Source: Myoxocephalus aenaeus (Eukaryota; Chordata; Actinopteri; Perciformes; Cottidae). Taken from it: a DNA stretch of 64,000 bases. Made by a program: the position numbers and the translations under genes. The notes below the pieces were generated by a model. It made no database searches and was not told where the DNA came from. It was given only the letters and a program-made list of their open reading frames with translations. How positions within the stretch are numbered: position 1 is the stretch's first letter; each line of letters opens with the position of its first letter. The DNA lies in contig JBAMJR010000085.1 of the NCBI GenBank assembly GCA_038501785.1, positions 1,753,001 to 1,817,000 of the forward strand. Direction: 5' to 3'. Shown piece after piece: positions 1-13,890 of this stretch.

Positions 1-2559
1 TTTGGGAGCATAATTACTAGCCATAGCCAGTAGACTAGGAGCAAATATTCAGAATTGAATCTATTGAAGTAAAACAGCGTGACCACGCCCACCACGGTTA
101 CAATCATTTTCAAGAGGTTAAATTCTGTTTCCTCCGCCATGAAACCTCTCGCTACGCTGGAATGAGCTGACGGTTTATGGGATGGAAGAGAGCTGAAGGG
201 AGTTGAATTCAATTCTATATCGAATTGGATTCTATATAGCATTCTAGAATTGAATCAAATTCTATATAGAATTCTAGTAAATTATCATCATGTAGAGTTA
301 AATATAAACACTGAATAGAGTCAAAAATACTCTGAATTATTAACTCTGAGGCAGGAGTAGAATTTACTCTATTTAGACTGGGACCAAATGTTATATTTTT
401 TTCGAGTAATTATTTTTCAATTTGAGTAAAATGTACTTTGACAAATTTACTGTGTATGTATGCAATTGGTTATCAGGTGTTTTTGGTAAACAAGATATTG
501 ATCTCAGGTAAACTCCCTGAATAAACCAACTAATAACAATCCATTCAATTTGGTTTTACTTTTTAAATAACACATTATGACATTTTGGTGGGTGGGTTAT
601 AACTACACAAAATACCATTTTGACAAAACATTAGTAAACTCAATATAATAATGTCCATTTCTCTGATCTGGAACAATATGGTAAAAACATATTCTGTTTT
701 CCTCAAACATATGTCATATTACATGGAGCAATCTTTTGCACTAGGTTTATTGTTATTACAGTTATTTTGTAGGTTTGTCTCAGTGTTTGTCAGTATTGTT
801 GAGTCTTATTGTGAGTATGTATCATTATCATTGTAGTATTATAAACACATGTACATGTAGTGTACCCTGGCAGAGCAGCTACAGTGTAAAACACTTATCT
901 GAGGACATAAACAAACAAACTAGCTGAGAATATAGCAAGAAAACAAGACAATGTGACCACAGACTAAATCGTAAAACACTACAAATATGCGACACACACA
1001 AGGAACAAAAACTGCCCCAGTGTATGTAGCGAGGCAGATAAGTAGCAGTCAAGTGTCCTCAGATGACAGATGTGTGCAGGCGGATACAGATGGCATGCCA
1101 AACATATTGCTCACCATCCTGCAGGGCCCATGGTCTCTGCTCTCACTCGAGCCCTGTCCGTCTCTTTTAGGAGCTCCTCCACTGCACGCCTACATAGATA
1201 AATAAAGACATACATACACATGGGTCATGTCAAGGAGAGGAAATTGGGAGAAGTTGAGGACAAAGATAGCACGAAACCTCAAGGGGGGAGCCAAGGGGAG
1301 AATAATTTAATTAAGTGAGAGGAAACAGACTGATGCAGGGTGCAGAGGAGAGAGTGATTCATTAGTGAATGAATGAGGGACAGCGGAAGTGTCCTACTTT
1401 GACCAGAGTTGCTGAATCAGCAGAGTATCAGCAGAGGAGACTCACTCATTTAGCCGACCTTTAACCGCCCAGCGGAGACAGTTAATGGTGACTGTGTTAG
1501 TGGAAGGGTTTCCTTACAGTGACAACACACTCGTCTTACAACACAGTAAATACAACAGCTGTCAACCAGAATTATCCAGCCCCTCTGATGGAGGAGGTGT
1601 TACGGTTTTGTGAGAAACTTGCTACAAGTGTTAGCAGCTGTTACACGTTAACTGAGGATAAACAGCAAAATAGTGACATACTTCTCCAGTTCATTGTCTT
1701 CTGCCATCGCGGCGCAATTAACTGCACGTTGGAAAGACGTAAAATCGACTGAAATCGATGATTAAATGTTAATCGACGCTAGCACTCATCTTGCTGTTTA
1801 CTTCTCCGCGAGGTCCTTCAACCAAGGACCCTGTTATTTAAGCTGTCCTTAAAGATGCCTGATAGTTTCCAACAGTCACTTTCAAGTATTTTTTGTTACA
1901 AAATACCTAAATTATTGGATCAAAAATAGTTTAAACGCTTAAAATTCCACTTGGATATTTAAGTTGTGTTTATCTACGCAGTTTAAATAAGTTACCCTAG
2001 TAAAAACGTCTCACAAATAAAAGTCCTGTTTCTTAGTAAGAAAAGGTGTTGTATTTTCAGCAGCATGTGCTGTATGAAAAATAAAACTAATAAAACTAGC
2101 ACCTATTAATGACTCACCTGCTAGAGAGATTTGTATTAATATTAAATAAATGCTTTATTATTGTACTACAAAGCAATACTATAAGTTGTATTAAATATGC
2201 CATTACAATTATATAAGAAGTCCTTCACTAAGAATGTGATTTTACTGACATACTCAAACCTTAAATCTATCACAAAAAAAACAGTTTTGACTGTTTATGG
2301 CCGTACAATTCAACCATTAATCTTGAAACAGCATCACCATTAGAGAAAACCCCTAATGTGCAATATTAAATTGATCAAAAAATGCTACATATAAATTTAT
2401 GGGACTAAAATGTACAAGCTTATACATGTTTGCATCAAATAATAGTCCTAATGTACATCACAGTAATGTAAAAGAGGTGAGTGAGGGTCAAGAAATCCCA
2501 TTTTAGAGATTTGTTTTGAACAGGCTGTTTCGAAGCCACCTCTGATTCTGCTCTGGAGT
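1..2559. other. Non-coding, AT-rich upstream sequence
   Basis: No open frame here has a recognisable protein. Frames at 987-1205 and 1519-1752 are short and featureless. Only the ATTCTATAT repeats stand out. Confidence 0.5.
200..290. repeat. Imperfect AT-rich repeats around ATTCTATAT
   Basis: The word ATTCTATATA(G) and its inverse recur at least four times in 90 bases (ATTCTATATC, ATTCTATATAGC, ATTCTAGAATTG, ATTCTATATAGAATTCTA). They form short palindromes. Confidence 0.6.
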
Positions 2560-2754
2560 GGCAGCTTCAGGCCCCGCCCAGCCGCGTTGACGGACAGCAG
2601 TGGGCGGGGCCAGCGCCGCCAAAGGCACGGGGGCGTTTTCGTGCGGGTTTGCGGAACGGGCCGTTGCGGTGAATGCGTGATTGAGGTCCCGCAGCTAATA
2701 TTCGTTCCCCTTTTTGGGGCCGGAGTGCACGGCGCGGAGGAGCAGCCGGAGCAG
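2560..2754 (+). promoter_or_regulatory. CpG-rich probable promoter / non-coding first exon of lnx2
   Basis: The stretch is conspicuously GC- and CpG-rich against AT-rich flanks and ends at a good donor (cag then gtaata, GT at 2755). The first coding exon of lnx2 has a plausible acceptor at about 5100 (tgacctgcag), so splicing 2754 to 5101 would make a 5'UTR intron, as is common in LNX genes. No transcript evidence is available, so both the start of the exon and its link to lnx2 are inferred. Confidence 0.45.
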
Positions 2755-3707
2755 GTAATATCACATCTGCTCATATTTAGGGGCTGCATGAACGGTGTCA
2801 GTGTGTGGCTTGCTTTGCATTGATATTGGCATTGTCGCCTCATCTGTCCTAGCTTCTCCGCTTGTGGAGGCTGGGATGGAGACAGACAGATGGGAACAAT
2901 AATTACAAAAATGCACTCATCTAATCAAATGTGTTCAACGCCTACGGGTAGCTAATGGATCATGACACTTCAGTTGGTGCGTTGCCAAGGTAAATCAGAA
3001 CAATGACAGGGGGATAAATAATGGGAATTATCAATTATATCAGTGTCAGTTTTTGTTGTTAGCATTGCATGCTTAACTGTTGTGAAAAAACCTGCATATT
3101 GCAACAGACATTAAGGCCTGTTCTTGAAAGTGGCTAACAGCCATTATATTTTGTTTTAAGATAAGAGACGACGAGATGGGGGTTTACATGAATGTAGGCT
3201 AAGCCGACAGGACCTGAGATTTTAAATCTGTGGCCTAAAACATCATCTCATCTTATCTGAAAATGTCATTCCTGCAAGCGAGGTTGTTCATAGCTTGTCA
3301 TGTGTTGTAAGATTAGATTGTCATCTCTGAAAAATGAAAAATGAGCAGAGACAGGTGCAGGGCCAAGACTGTTATTTATTAATATAGACAGCAGTAGTGC
3401 AAAGACAATAACAGCATGGCCTTGGACTCTCACGCACACACAGTAAGACTAAAAGAGAGATAAGCATTTGCTCGTCTTCCTCTGACTTGTGTAAAAGAAT
3501 CTGTTGCTACAGAGTCCAGCTATGTTTAAAATAGATTTAAGTGCTTTTCATGGATGGGGCTCTAAACTGCTGCCACAGTGAAAACCTGAAGACTTTACTT
3601 ATTGATAAAGACCCTTCGCAGGATCTGCTACCTAAAAAGCTCTTGTGCATGCGTGTGCGTGTGTGTGCTTTTTCTTTCGCTTTTGTAGACTTATACTTGC
3701 GTGTCTA

Positions 3708-3710
<3 letters not shown>

Positions 3711-3781
<71 letters not shown>
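3711..3781 (+). repeat. (GT)35 microsatellite
   Basis: Uninterrupted GT dinucleotides upstream of lnx2 coding exon 1. Confidence 0.98.
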
Positions 3782-3782
<1 letters not shown>

Positions 3783-4922
3783 TGTGGTGATGTCACAGCT
3801 TTGTTATAGGAACAGAGAAGCCTTGTGTCCTCATGATTAATTCATGTCCAGCTGCGGGATAGAGACAGAAGCAGCCAGTCACACACAGACAGGAGCACGT
3901 ACTTAAAGGATGCTGAAATAAGTAACTACCGGTCCGGTAGCCAAGGAGACAGGAGAGACAGGTTGTCACAGAAATGGGTAGCCACGGCGACGAGACGGGA
4001 AAAGCGTTGGAGAAAAAAAACGAACCAAAGGGGCTCTCATCATCGTCTCCGCCGTCTGACAAGCTTTCAGGCTGTACCAGGGAGGAGCAGAGCATCCTGC
4101 AGAGAGAAATGCATCTGTTGTGTGGCTCCTCTGCATCCCTCTCCGGCTACACTCTGAATGTCAAGCCCCACTGAACAGAACAGGCTCCAGGTCGTCATGG
4201 AGACAAGAGCAGACCCCCGCTGGAACAGAGGCAGGTAGTCACTGAGGCTCGGCCGGCCCGCTGTGAGCCGAGGCACGCCCTCTGCTGTCCACTGATTGCA
4301 TCAGGCCCACAGGGGCTCGGCTAATAGAGCGTCTGAAGGTCTGAATGGCTTTGGATGTGAAACCCTGTGGAAGTGATCAGTGCACACTGGGGACGCTCTC
4401 TCCTCGCGGAGTGCTGTATTTCAAGACTCTGCTTTAGGCATGTTCTCTTTCTGTTGCAGTAAAAAGACTGAGTGCATCTACTGTACATGGCCTGGACCAA
4501 AAATAAGTTTGCTGTGGGGAATGTGTGAAGAGTGAATACTATTTTTCTTCTCTTCTTTGTTTTCATCCCTTTCATGGACTCGGCTGCCTTTCAGAGCCTC
4601 ACACATCCTCTCTCATTTTACTTTTCTTGTTTTGTGCCTTTTTCAGATGGCTACATCCCATTACTCTCTCTTGCACCTCTTTGTATTGCCTTTTCTTCTT
4701 CCTAGCTCTGCCTCTGCTCCTTTTAACCCCTGGCTGGCACTACTTTTCCTCTCTGTTGCTTTCCCAATCCCACTTCCTCTGATCTGTGTCCTCTCTCTGC
4801 CTCAATCCCAGATAATTCCCTCTCTGTGGAATTGGAAGATTGCAGCAGGCGAGAGCAAAAGAGAGATTATACTGCCAGATTAGTGGACAGGAGCAGCAAT
4901 ACATAATCTCAGCACACTCACT

Positions 4923-4923
<1 letters not shown>

Positions 4924-4957
<34 letters not shown>
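4924..4957 (+). repeat. (AC)17 microsatellite
   Basis: Uninterrupted AC dinucleotides about 145 bp before the lnx2 acceptor at 5100. Confidence 0.97.
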
Positions 4958-4958
<1 letters not shown>

Positions 4959-5257
4959 GCCACTCTCGATCCCGTGCAGACACGTGGGTCCACGTGCACA
5001 AAGCATTTGCCACATGAATAAATGCACAAGCACATAATCAGACACTTGTTGTTTTTCTGTAACAGCTGTTTAACCCTCTTTCGTTGCCCTCTGACCTGCA
5101 GGGTGATGAGCCATCAGCCACTGGGGGGCATCTGTCCTCTCTGCGACTTCTTCATCCTGTGAAGCTTATGGGATAGGAGTGCGTGTGCCCCTTCCCAAAC
5201 ACTGCAGCACCACTGGAGTCCTTTGTGCCAAAGCTGAGTTGTGTCGAAGGAGCAGAG

Positions 5258-8200
5258 ATGGGCAGCCCAGGCTGCGAGGTGGGTCCAGCCGGGCCGGGGG
5301 AGCCAGCCTTGGAGGCTCTGTGTCCCGAGTGTGGCCAGATCCACCGCAGCTGGGAGAACCACCTTTTCAACTACCGTCTGGAAGTGGACGACGACCTGGT
5401 GTGCCACATCTGCCTGCAGCCGCTGGTGCAGCCGCTGGACACGCCGTGCGGACACACCTTCTGCGCCCGCTGCCTGCGTAGCTTCCTCCAGGAGAGGGAC
5501 TTCTGCCCGCTGGACAGGACGCGGCTGCAGCTGCAGGCGTGCCGCAGATCCAGCATACTGGTGCACAAGCTGCTGGACAAGCTGTCCGTGTCCTGCCCTT
5601 TGACCCCCGTCTGCTCCCTCAGCATGCCACGATGTGACCTGGAGGCACACCTCAAACACAGGTAATAAAGCGTGCGTATACACATATAGATTTGTGCTTT
5701 GTATGTGTGCAAACAAACACACACACACACACACACAGATCAAACACCGTGCATACACTGCAACCACAATTTCACAAGCCTTGAATCTGTACTGTAGCTT
5801 TGTTGTAGCTGCTTTTGAATGTATCAGACAATCAACAAAGACAATGGTGAAAGGATTAGTCAATGTATAATGAGTTGATTGGCAACAAATTAGTTAATGT
5901 TCACTTATTTTACTTTACAAAGATGCCAACAATTCATTGGCTCTATCTTCTTCTCAAATGTAGTTATTTGCTGGTTTACTTCGTCTTCTGTGGTAGTTAA
6001 CTTGTTGGTCGGAGTAATCAAGCAATTTGAAGTCATCACTTTGGGCTCTGGGAAATTGCAACATCTTTTCTCGGAAATGTTCTCGACTGAACCATTCAAC
6101 TATCAATGTAGAACGTAATTGATTAATTAATTGCAGATGAAGACAACTCTAGTTACCTTCTATATAACCCCTCCATCCTCACGATTGTCTCGTTTTGCCG
6201 GGAACCTTTGGAGATATCCTAGTTCTTAGTCCAGAGCGGTTAGACTTACCCGCGATCCTTCACCTGAAGGGTTTCACACTTTGGCTTTTGGCCCATTTGG
6301 ACCAGGTGCTGTGAGACCATGTGGGGATTATTGGGCTGTAGGTCATGTGACGGGGGATTAGTGGTTCCCTACTGCAGTCATGGGTTGACTGACCAGGAGC
6401 TCCATAGTCTCATTCTGCAATCATGCTGAGCAACTTCAACACCAGAGACCTTTTCAACCATTTCTTCTGTGAGACAGCCAAAGGCAACCCTGGCCTGTGG
6501 TGAGTCGAGCCTGAGTCAGCGTGACTTGGGATGCCACAAACCTTCCTCTCACCGGTTTGCTCTAACCTTCCTTTTGTGTGCCTCTCAATTTCCTTTCTTT
6601 CTTGCTCTCTTTCTTGCTTTCTCTGTTGCCATGATGATGTGTGTGCAATTGTCTTTGTATCAGAGTAATTATAGGGAAACCAGGTTCGGCTGTTTTTGCT
6701 TTTGCGTTGATGGAAACTGTGTACATTTTGATTATGAGTTCAAAATAAGTGTAAAAATACAAAAATATATTCAGCACATAGCAATTAACTTTGCTTGGTA
6801 CAAAAGAGAGGTCGACCGATAGTGGATTTTTAAAGGATGATATAATATGACAGTTGGGCCACTATCTGAACCCAGTTCCACCGATAATGAGAGTTTGTGA
6901 CACGTCATATCGGCGAGGATTAATCAGTCGGCCTCTAGTACAAATATTTTGGTCAGAATATGCTGTAATGGTGTAACCAGTAGCTATAGTTGTGAGGACT
7001 AATATATTAGTGTTATTGATCTGGGAGCAAACTTCTATTTGTTAATCTTTTAAAAGATGGTGTCTGTTGCGAAAGAGCATCCATTTGCTTATTTACTGGA
7101 TATCAGGTGACCGCCTAACACCTCAGTTAAGTCCACGAGATGTTCCTTAATAAGCTCACACTAACAAGCTATTACTAGGAAGGTGTTAAAAGCTTTTCTA
7201 AGTCATTTTTTTAAGCCAGTGAACTGACTCGGTTAATAACATTAGTAACGCAGCAATATATGTCTACATTTAGCTAAATGTAGCTCACATTAGCCACCGT
7301 AAGCCACACGGTCACACCAGGTCAAAGAGGCTTTAGCAGCAAGAGCTATCTAAGTGACTATGGGTGTGTTTCATTTGTGAGAAGAAAATTGTTTCAAAAT
7401 TCACATCTTTGCACTTTAAGAAACGACAGTTTTCTCATAGTTCATTTTGCAGCTGCAGCCAAATCAAACGTTACTGTCAACAGTCTCCTTGTTAATCAAT
7501 CACAGCTCAGCGAAGGTTGCGCACGTCATGTGGGTATAGAGAAGACAAGGAAAGATGGTTTGAGACCGATCAAACAAGGTCACTGTGAGGACTAACGTGA
7601 CATTCTTTAGTAAAGATTAAAACTCTGGCCAACGTGGGTTTGCCAGACTTAAGGTCTAAGATAACAGGAGCCAAGAGAGGGAATCGGTCACTGGACATTA
7701 GATTAAAAGACGAGAGTGCCAAGCCACAGTGTTCCACCATGGTCAAGGTGGGCTGGTTGATCTTATTACTGATGGTGTGTACATTTTGTCTCTCAAAACT
7801 GTTTTTCCCTGGTCTTGATGGGAAGCGTCAAAGGTCGATGTGAAAGAGAATTATTACATTAGGCCACATAGCAGTACAACATCGCTTGTTTTTTATTTTA
7901 AATATTGCAAGAGCAAAGAATCGTGGGACAGCAATGTCAGTTTTCCCATGGTCCTGTTTTCTAAGAAGTAAGGAAATGAAGAGAAGAAGCATTTAAATTA
8001 TTTAACCAGCTTATAGCTGCCACTTGGAGTAAATACTTCTTAGTCAATTACGGGTGAGAGCACATTGATCCCTTGTGTCTGTCTGTGTTTATTTTTAATT
8101 GTCTTACAGTGAAGACTTTCTATTTGTGGGACATAATTGATGCATCTGTCTCCACTTTGTTTGTTTTCATGGAAAGAAAAGGCTTTTGCAACTGACTTAC

Positions 8201-11200
8201 ATGTCATTAACCAATTAGTTAAGTAATTTATAAAGCAGAAATACTTAACTTATACTGATTTTAGCTTCTCAAATGTGAATGTTTGTTTCATACCCTTGTC
8301 AAAAAAAACTATCTTTAGGTTTTGGACTGTTCGTTGGTCGAAACCCTAACCCAAACTCAAGAGTCATGGATAGTTTGGAAACATTTTCACTATTTTGTAG
8401 TTTCAATTAATTGTGTAGTTTCAATTAATTTTCTAAATAATTATTGGTAGAAAATGTGTTTTCACAACCTACACATGTGTAAATGTGTTTGACATGTAAA
8501 GCATATACACAATATACATATGGCAACAGACCTACATGTACAAATATGCCCTCATATACTTGTATCATCTTTAGTGCAGTCAAATGGATATAAAGAAATC
8601 AAGATATGCAGCAATTATATCAGTGACAGGTCATTGAGACTTCCTACAAAAATCACTTCTTCACTGAATCCCTCCCAGCTTGACGTGACCGTGCACTCTG
8701 ACCTTCTCTAAGAAGGGGACACACAAAAAGAGACTCTCCCTGATGGGATCAGTTGCATCACATTAAATTAACTGATGCTGAACCTGATTTTCTTTACACG
8801 TCAGATGGACTAACAAACTGACGCCTGTTGCTTGGTGAAAGGTGTCCCGGGACGAGGTGTCAGCAGACCAACGTGGAAGGCCTGCGATGTGAGAGCGGGG
8901 ATGAGGGGGCGATGGTGACCAGCCCTCCCAGGTCGCCCCGCTCGCCACAGACAGAGCTGAGAGACCGCACACCCTCTCCACCCTCCGGACCTAATAACAC
9001 CAGCGACAATGGGCCCGTGTGGACAGACGACGCCGGCCTCGACAACCCTGCCTTTGAGGAGAGCACGGAGGAAGAAAGTGAGTGGCTCCGCTGGTCTTGT
9101 AGGAAGTGAAGGGATTTAGATTGCGACAAAAAAACGATGAGAAACAGAAGAAGTGGCATCCAGGTCTTCATGTCCCTCTGTGTTTAGGTGTGGTCGGGTT
9201 GGAGTGTGTGGTCCCCAGGGCGAAGCGCCCCCTCAGTAATCCCTGCATCCACCTCCTCCGCTCTGTCAGCTCCACCTCCTCTGGCTGGGACTGCCCCGAG
9301 TCGCCGCCTCTCTCCGCTGAAGAGGGTATGACATCACTTCCTTCATTTATCTGAGCATCTTCCCGAGGGGCAGAATACTAGAGATCGGAGATATTGCAGC
9401 TTCTTGCATTGTAAGCGCTGTAATCTTAGACGACAGGAATAATCACATTCAGCCAACATTCGGAAGATGTTGCAATTAGATGTTTAAAATGCAGCTGTGT
9501 AATGTGATCTGTTTGTCCATAAAGGATGTGTGAAGTTGCCCTCGCTTCCTGAAGGAGAGATAACTGCCATAGAGATCCACCGGGCGAACCCGTATGTTGA
9601 GCTGGGCATCAGTGTCGTCGGGGGAAACGAGACGCCTCTCATCAACATTGTGATTCAGGAAGTGTACAGAGACGGGGTCATTGCACGAGACGGGAGGCTG
9701 CTGGCCGGGGATCAGCTACTGCAGGTAAAACCCAACAATTCATTTGGCTGCTTTGGGGCTTCATTTGAACTATTAGGTCCACTATGGTTGTTATCACGCA
9801 ATAATTGGTTAACAGTAGCTATTATGGCAGACAGTAGTCCATATTATTGTATAATATAATAGTATTTATTACCTTTTGTATGTATCTGAATGATTCTTTT
9901 ATATATTCTTTCTTTCCTATACCTCGCAAAATATCTTGTTCACTGTCCGGTAAATCAACTGTTTATTATTATTATTCTGCCTATACTATTTAAAGGTACT
10001 CTAATCAATATGTTTATATTTATAATGCATCACATGACTACTTGTGTGTGAGAGGGGTTGCTCATAAAGTCAAATACACAGAAAGTGAGCATCTAGCTCT
10101 GCAGCTCTGAGGGGCATTTTAGCATCTGTTTTGGCTTTAAGGCCCACAACTTTAATGTTTTGTTTCACTCTCACCGCTTTCATCAACCTTATTCTCAGTC
10201 GCAGCAGACAGCTGTTTTCAGGAAGGCAGACAATCAAAGGCTGCCTGGTGAAGATAGTGGAGCATTTAGCAACTAAAGAACCAAATATTTTTCTCAAAAC
10301 ACAATCTGTGAGTGAATATTGGACTTACATTTGTAAGAAGACTTCAAATGAATGCTATTGTCATTGACCAAAAAATCTATTAATGCAGGCTTAAACCTTA
10401 AATAACCATCGTTTCCTCTGACTTATTTGTCTCCCAAGGTGAACAATGTGGACATCAGTAATGTCCCCCACAGTTTTGCCCGCTCTACACTGGCACGCCC
10501 CTGCACCACTTTGCAGCTGACTGTGCTCAGGGAGCGTCGCTGTGCCTCGCGGGCGCCTCCCTCCTCTTCCTCCTCCACCCCGGCTGTGCCGCACGCCCCT
10601 TGCTCCACCCCTGAGGGCGCGCCGTCCAGCCCCGCTACCCTGAGAATCACCCTACACAAGAGGGACACAACAGAGCAGCTTGGCATTAAGCTGGTGAGGC
10701 GAACAGATGAGTCGGGAGTGTTTGTGTTGGATCTGTTGGAGGGAGGCCTGGCAGCGAAGGATTGCAGACTGAGGAGTAATGACCGAGTGTTGGCAGTCAA
10801 TGACCAGGACCTACGCCATGGCACCCCGGAGCAGGCTGCTCAGATCATACAGGTGGGGGCTTCATTTGGTCATGAAGGCTTCTTTTGGTATTATTTAGAA
10901 GGAAAAACATGAACACCAAAGTAGGAAATGTGAGTGAGAAATAAGATCCCTAAAAGACTCAAACTCTGTCTTCCTAGGCGAGTGGAGAGCGAGTCCACCT
11001 GCTGATTGGCCGACCCACCAAACCAACTCCTCCTCCTCCGCCAAAATCCAGCTCCACCAGAGACCTCTACTGCCTTGATCACTTCCTGCCTAACCACAGC
11101 TCTACCCCGAGCCCTGTGCCAATACACCTCTCCCGCACCAGCACTCACAGAGTGAGTCAATGTGTCGTGTGTGTGTTTGTCCACATGGGTCAGATTGTGT

Positions 11201-13890
11201 GTTTTGGGGGTATTTTGACAGTTAACGGTATATGATTTTGCAGAACCAACATGTAAGTGTTTGCATTTTAACGTTACGTTGGAGGAATGTAGTTAAAGAT
11301 GCAGTGTGATCAGGGCTCATTATTTTAATTTTTTTTTGTTAAAATATAAATCTAAATAGTATTAAAAACACCATTTTCTTTTCTTTTTTTTACTTTTAGG
11401 GACTCGTCTGCATTTCCCCCTAGTTTTCGGATACTTTTTATTTAATCAGTTTGAACAACTTGTCTCCTTAATGTTTGGTGAAAATATGTAAAAACTGACT
11501 ACAAGTAAGGAGGCATTTTCTGTGTTAGTGACTGAAACGGTGTGTGTGTGCGTGTGCGTGTGTGTGATTATACTCAGGACCTTTCCCAGTGTGTGACCTG
11601 TAAAGAGAAACACATCACTGTGAAGAAGGAGCCCCTCGAGTCTCTAGGCATGACTGTCGCAGGAGGGCGGGGTAGTAAGAGCGGGGAGCTGCCCATCTTT
11701 GTGACCAGCGTCCAACCACATGGCTGCTTGTCGAGGGACGGGCGAATCAAACGAGGTGAACACTCCCTCCGAAATGACAAGAACAGGACCAGCTCAGATA
11801 GAAAACATTGCATCAGAAACTACAGCGTCTTCTTCCTCTCTCATCCAGGTGATGTCCTGCTGAGTATTAACGGGCAGGACTTAACGTACCTGAGCCACAG
11901 TGAGGCAGTGGGCACCCTGAAGGCCAGCGCTGCCTCGGCCTCGGTGCAGCTGCGGGTGCTGGAGGTCAGCATGGTGGATGAGAACGACCCTGACGAGCTG
12001 CTGCCTCACACACATGACAGTGACTTTGATGCCAACTGGTCCCCTTCGTGGATCATGTGGCTGGGCTTACCCAGGTGAGCTGAAATGCACTTTTGTGGTT
12101 ATCAGTGCATGATATTGTTCGTCCATGTTAATTATTCAAATATTCAGGCTTAGACTGGAATTTGGGCTAATTGTTATTTTAAATTGTCTGGTTAGATAAT
12201 AAAATATATGATTTATTTGTATATCATTATTATCATTATTTTGATAAATACAAATATGTTATGTTTTTTTTAAATAAAGGTATCATGGTATGTTCAACTG
12301 GCTAAAATATTTTTTTTCTTTAGATTTTACAAAATGTCTTTAAACAAGTTTGAAAACAGGTAATACTACCGCTCCGGCAGATATTTTCCACTACTTTTTA
12401 AAAGATTTTAAGAGTCACAATAGACACTCATTAAAAGATGAAGCAGCAACTTTGCTCCTTGAAGGGCAGAGACCATCTCTTAGTTAGTTGCCTCTGCTCT
12501 CTGTCCTCCTCCTGCAGCTACCTGCACAGTAGTCATGAGATTGTACTGCGGAGGAGCCACCCGGGCAGCTGGGGCTTCAGCATCGTTGGGGGATACGAGG
12601 AAAGTCACGGCAACCAGGCGTTCTTTATCAAGACCATCGTCCTCGGCACACCTGCGTACTACGACGGCCGCCTCAAGTGAGTAATCGGTTGTTCGTCACG
12701 TGACTGTCTGTGGCTCTTGTGGCTTAGCAGATAGATAAACTGTGACCTCCAGTTGCCGATTGATAACGGTGGCGTGATGATAGGCCACGCCTACGGAGTT
12801 TATTAGAAGAACAAAATCAAAACATTTCCGGTTTGGTTTCTTTTTTTCTGTGAAACAACTGCATGTTAATCATTAAAATTCAGTATTTTGACTCTAAAAT
12901 GTTCAAACAGAGATTTTGGGTCCCACATCTGTGTGTCCGTTGTTGAAAGGTTGGAATATTCACTGTACAGTTAGTTTTCTATCTTAAAACAAATAGTTGT
13001 ATTTGGTATTGAACTTGACAGGCATTGCCTTTTTGCTCTGTCATCAGCTATCTTATCTATTGTCATAATGCAAACAGCTACCAATAAGTTTGACATATAA
13101 CATAACATGATATTAATGCATTATCTATCTTAGGTTACAAACAAGCAGTTCTGCATTTCAGAGAGGTTGAACATTTAGTGACTGTGAATGGAGACTTCTC
13201 TCGAGGATTAACTAATTAATCAGAACGTTTTACAATAAGATATATTTCTGTTCAATTTAATTTGCCACAACTACTGGGTTATAATTCACCCATGGGTCAT
13301 CCTTTCTCTGTCTCACAGTAAAACAAAATAATGATGTACCATTACTTTCTAAAATAATTCAACACTAGGTCTATTTATATTTTATATTTTTCCTTTTGCC
13401 AACAAATCTGACCAAACCTCAACAATAGACCCTACTAATAAGTATTAGTAGCCAGAGCTTGACAATCCTTGGTGCCATTGAGCTTAAACACACCAATAAA
13501 CTACATCTTTGCACTGCGTGACATGTTCGGTCATTATAATGAACACACTGTAGTTCATTTTCAGTCAAGCTTACATACACCATCCTGCTGTCAGAAATAC
13601 TCACTAGAATATGAAGTGTGTTGGCTCTTGTTTAAGTGATTTTTGCTAAATATCTTTATATGACGTTCCATAGTGAAGAGCCGTTTGAATGGCATGTCAC
13701 TTCAAGCCGTCAGGCTCCATTTATTTGACATACTGACTTGTGGTGTCTCCCTAGGTGTGGCGATATGATCGTGGAGGTCAACGGCCTGTCGACAGCAGGA
13801 ATGAGCCACTCGGCGCTGGTGCCCATGCTGAAGGAGCAGCGCAGCCGGGTGGCGCTTACTGTGGTTTCCTGGCCCGGCAGCCTGGTATAG
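5258..13890 (+). CDS. lnx2: Ligand of Numb protein X 2 (RING plus four PDZ domains, E3 ubiquitin ligase)
   Basis: Ten coding exons: 5258-5661, 8842-9077, 9188-9325, 9525-9724, 10439-10852, 10978-11151, 11578-11755, 11849-12074, 12518-12676, 13755-13890. Splice phases close to give 754 residues (human LNX2 has 690). Seen: a RING finger at residues 49-87 with ligands C49, C52, C64, H66, C69, C72, C83 and D86 (the CPLD ending is typical of LNX); an LDNPAF motif, the NPX-type Numb-binding site; then PDZ1 (about 272-357), PDZ2 (394-475), PDZ3 (534-622) and PDZ4 (665-750), ending WPGSLV. The start at 5258 sits in a good Kozak context and begins MGSPGC, shortly before the LNX amino-terminal Cys/His region; upstream codons in the same frame look like 5'UTR. 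Family role: a cytoplasmic ligase that binds and ubiquitinates Numb and modulates Notch signalling. The third exon (46 codons) has no counterpart in human LNX2. LNX1 is excluded by closer match to LNX2 and by neighbours. Confidence 0.95.
5717..5738 (+). repeat. Short AC repeat in lnx2 intron 1
   Basis: About eleven AC units, 55 bases after the donor of lnx2 coding exon 1. Confidence 0.95.
6806..6937. mobile_element. Small hAT-like MITE in lnx2 intron 1
   Basis: 132 bp with ends AGAGGTCGACCGAT and ATCAGTCGGCCTCT (imperfect inverted repeats), flanked by GTACAAAA (6798-6805) and GTACAAAT (6938-6945), an 8-bp duplication with one mismatch. Confidence 0.7.

Noticed and set aside
1519..1752. 77-codon frame in the left flank
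   Set aside because: Short, no domain, AT-rich surroundings, no promoter or splice context.
5114..5863. 249-codon minus-strand frame opposite lnx2 exon 1
   Set aside because: It is a shadow of the RING exon plus translated CA repeat; no independent protein family is visible.
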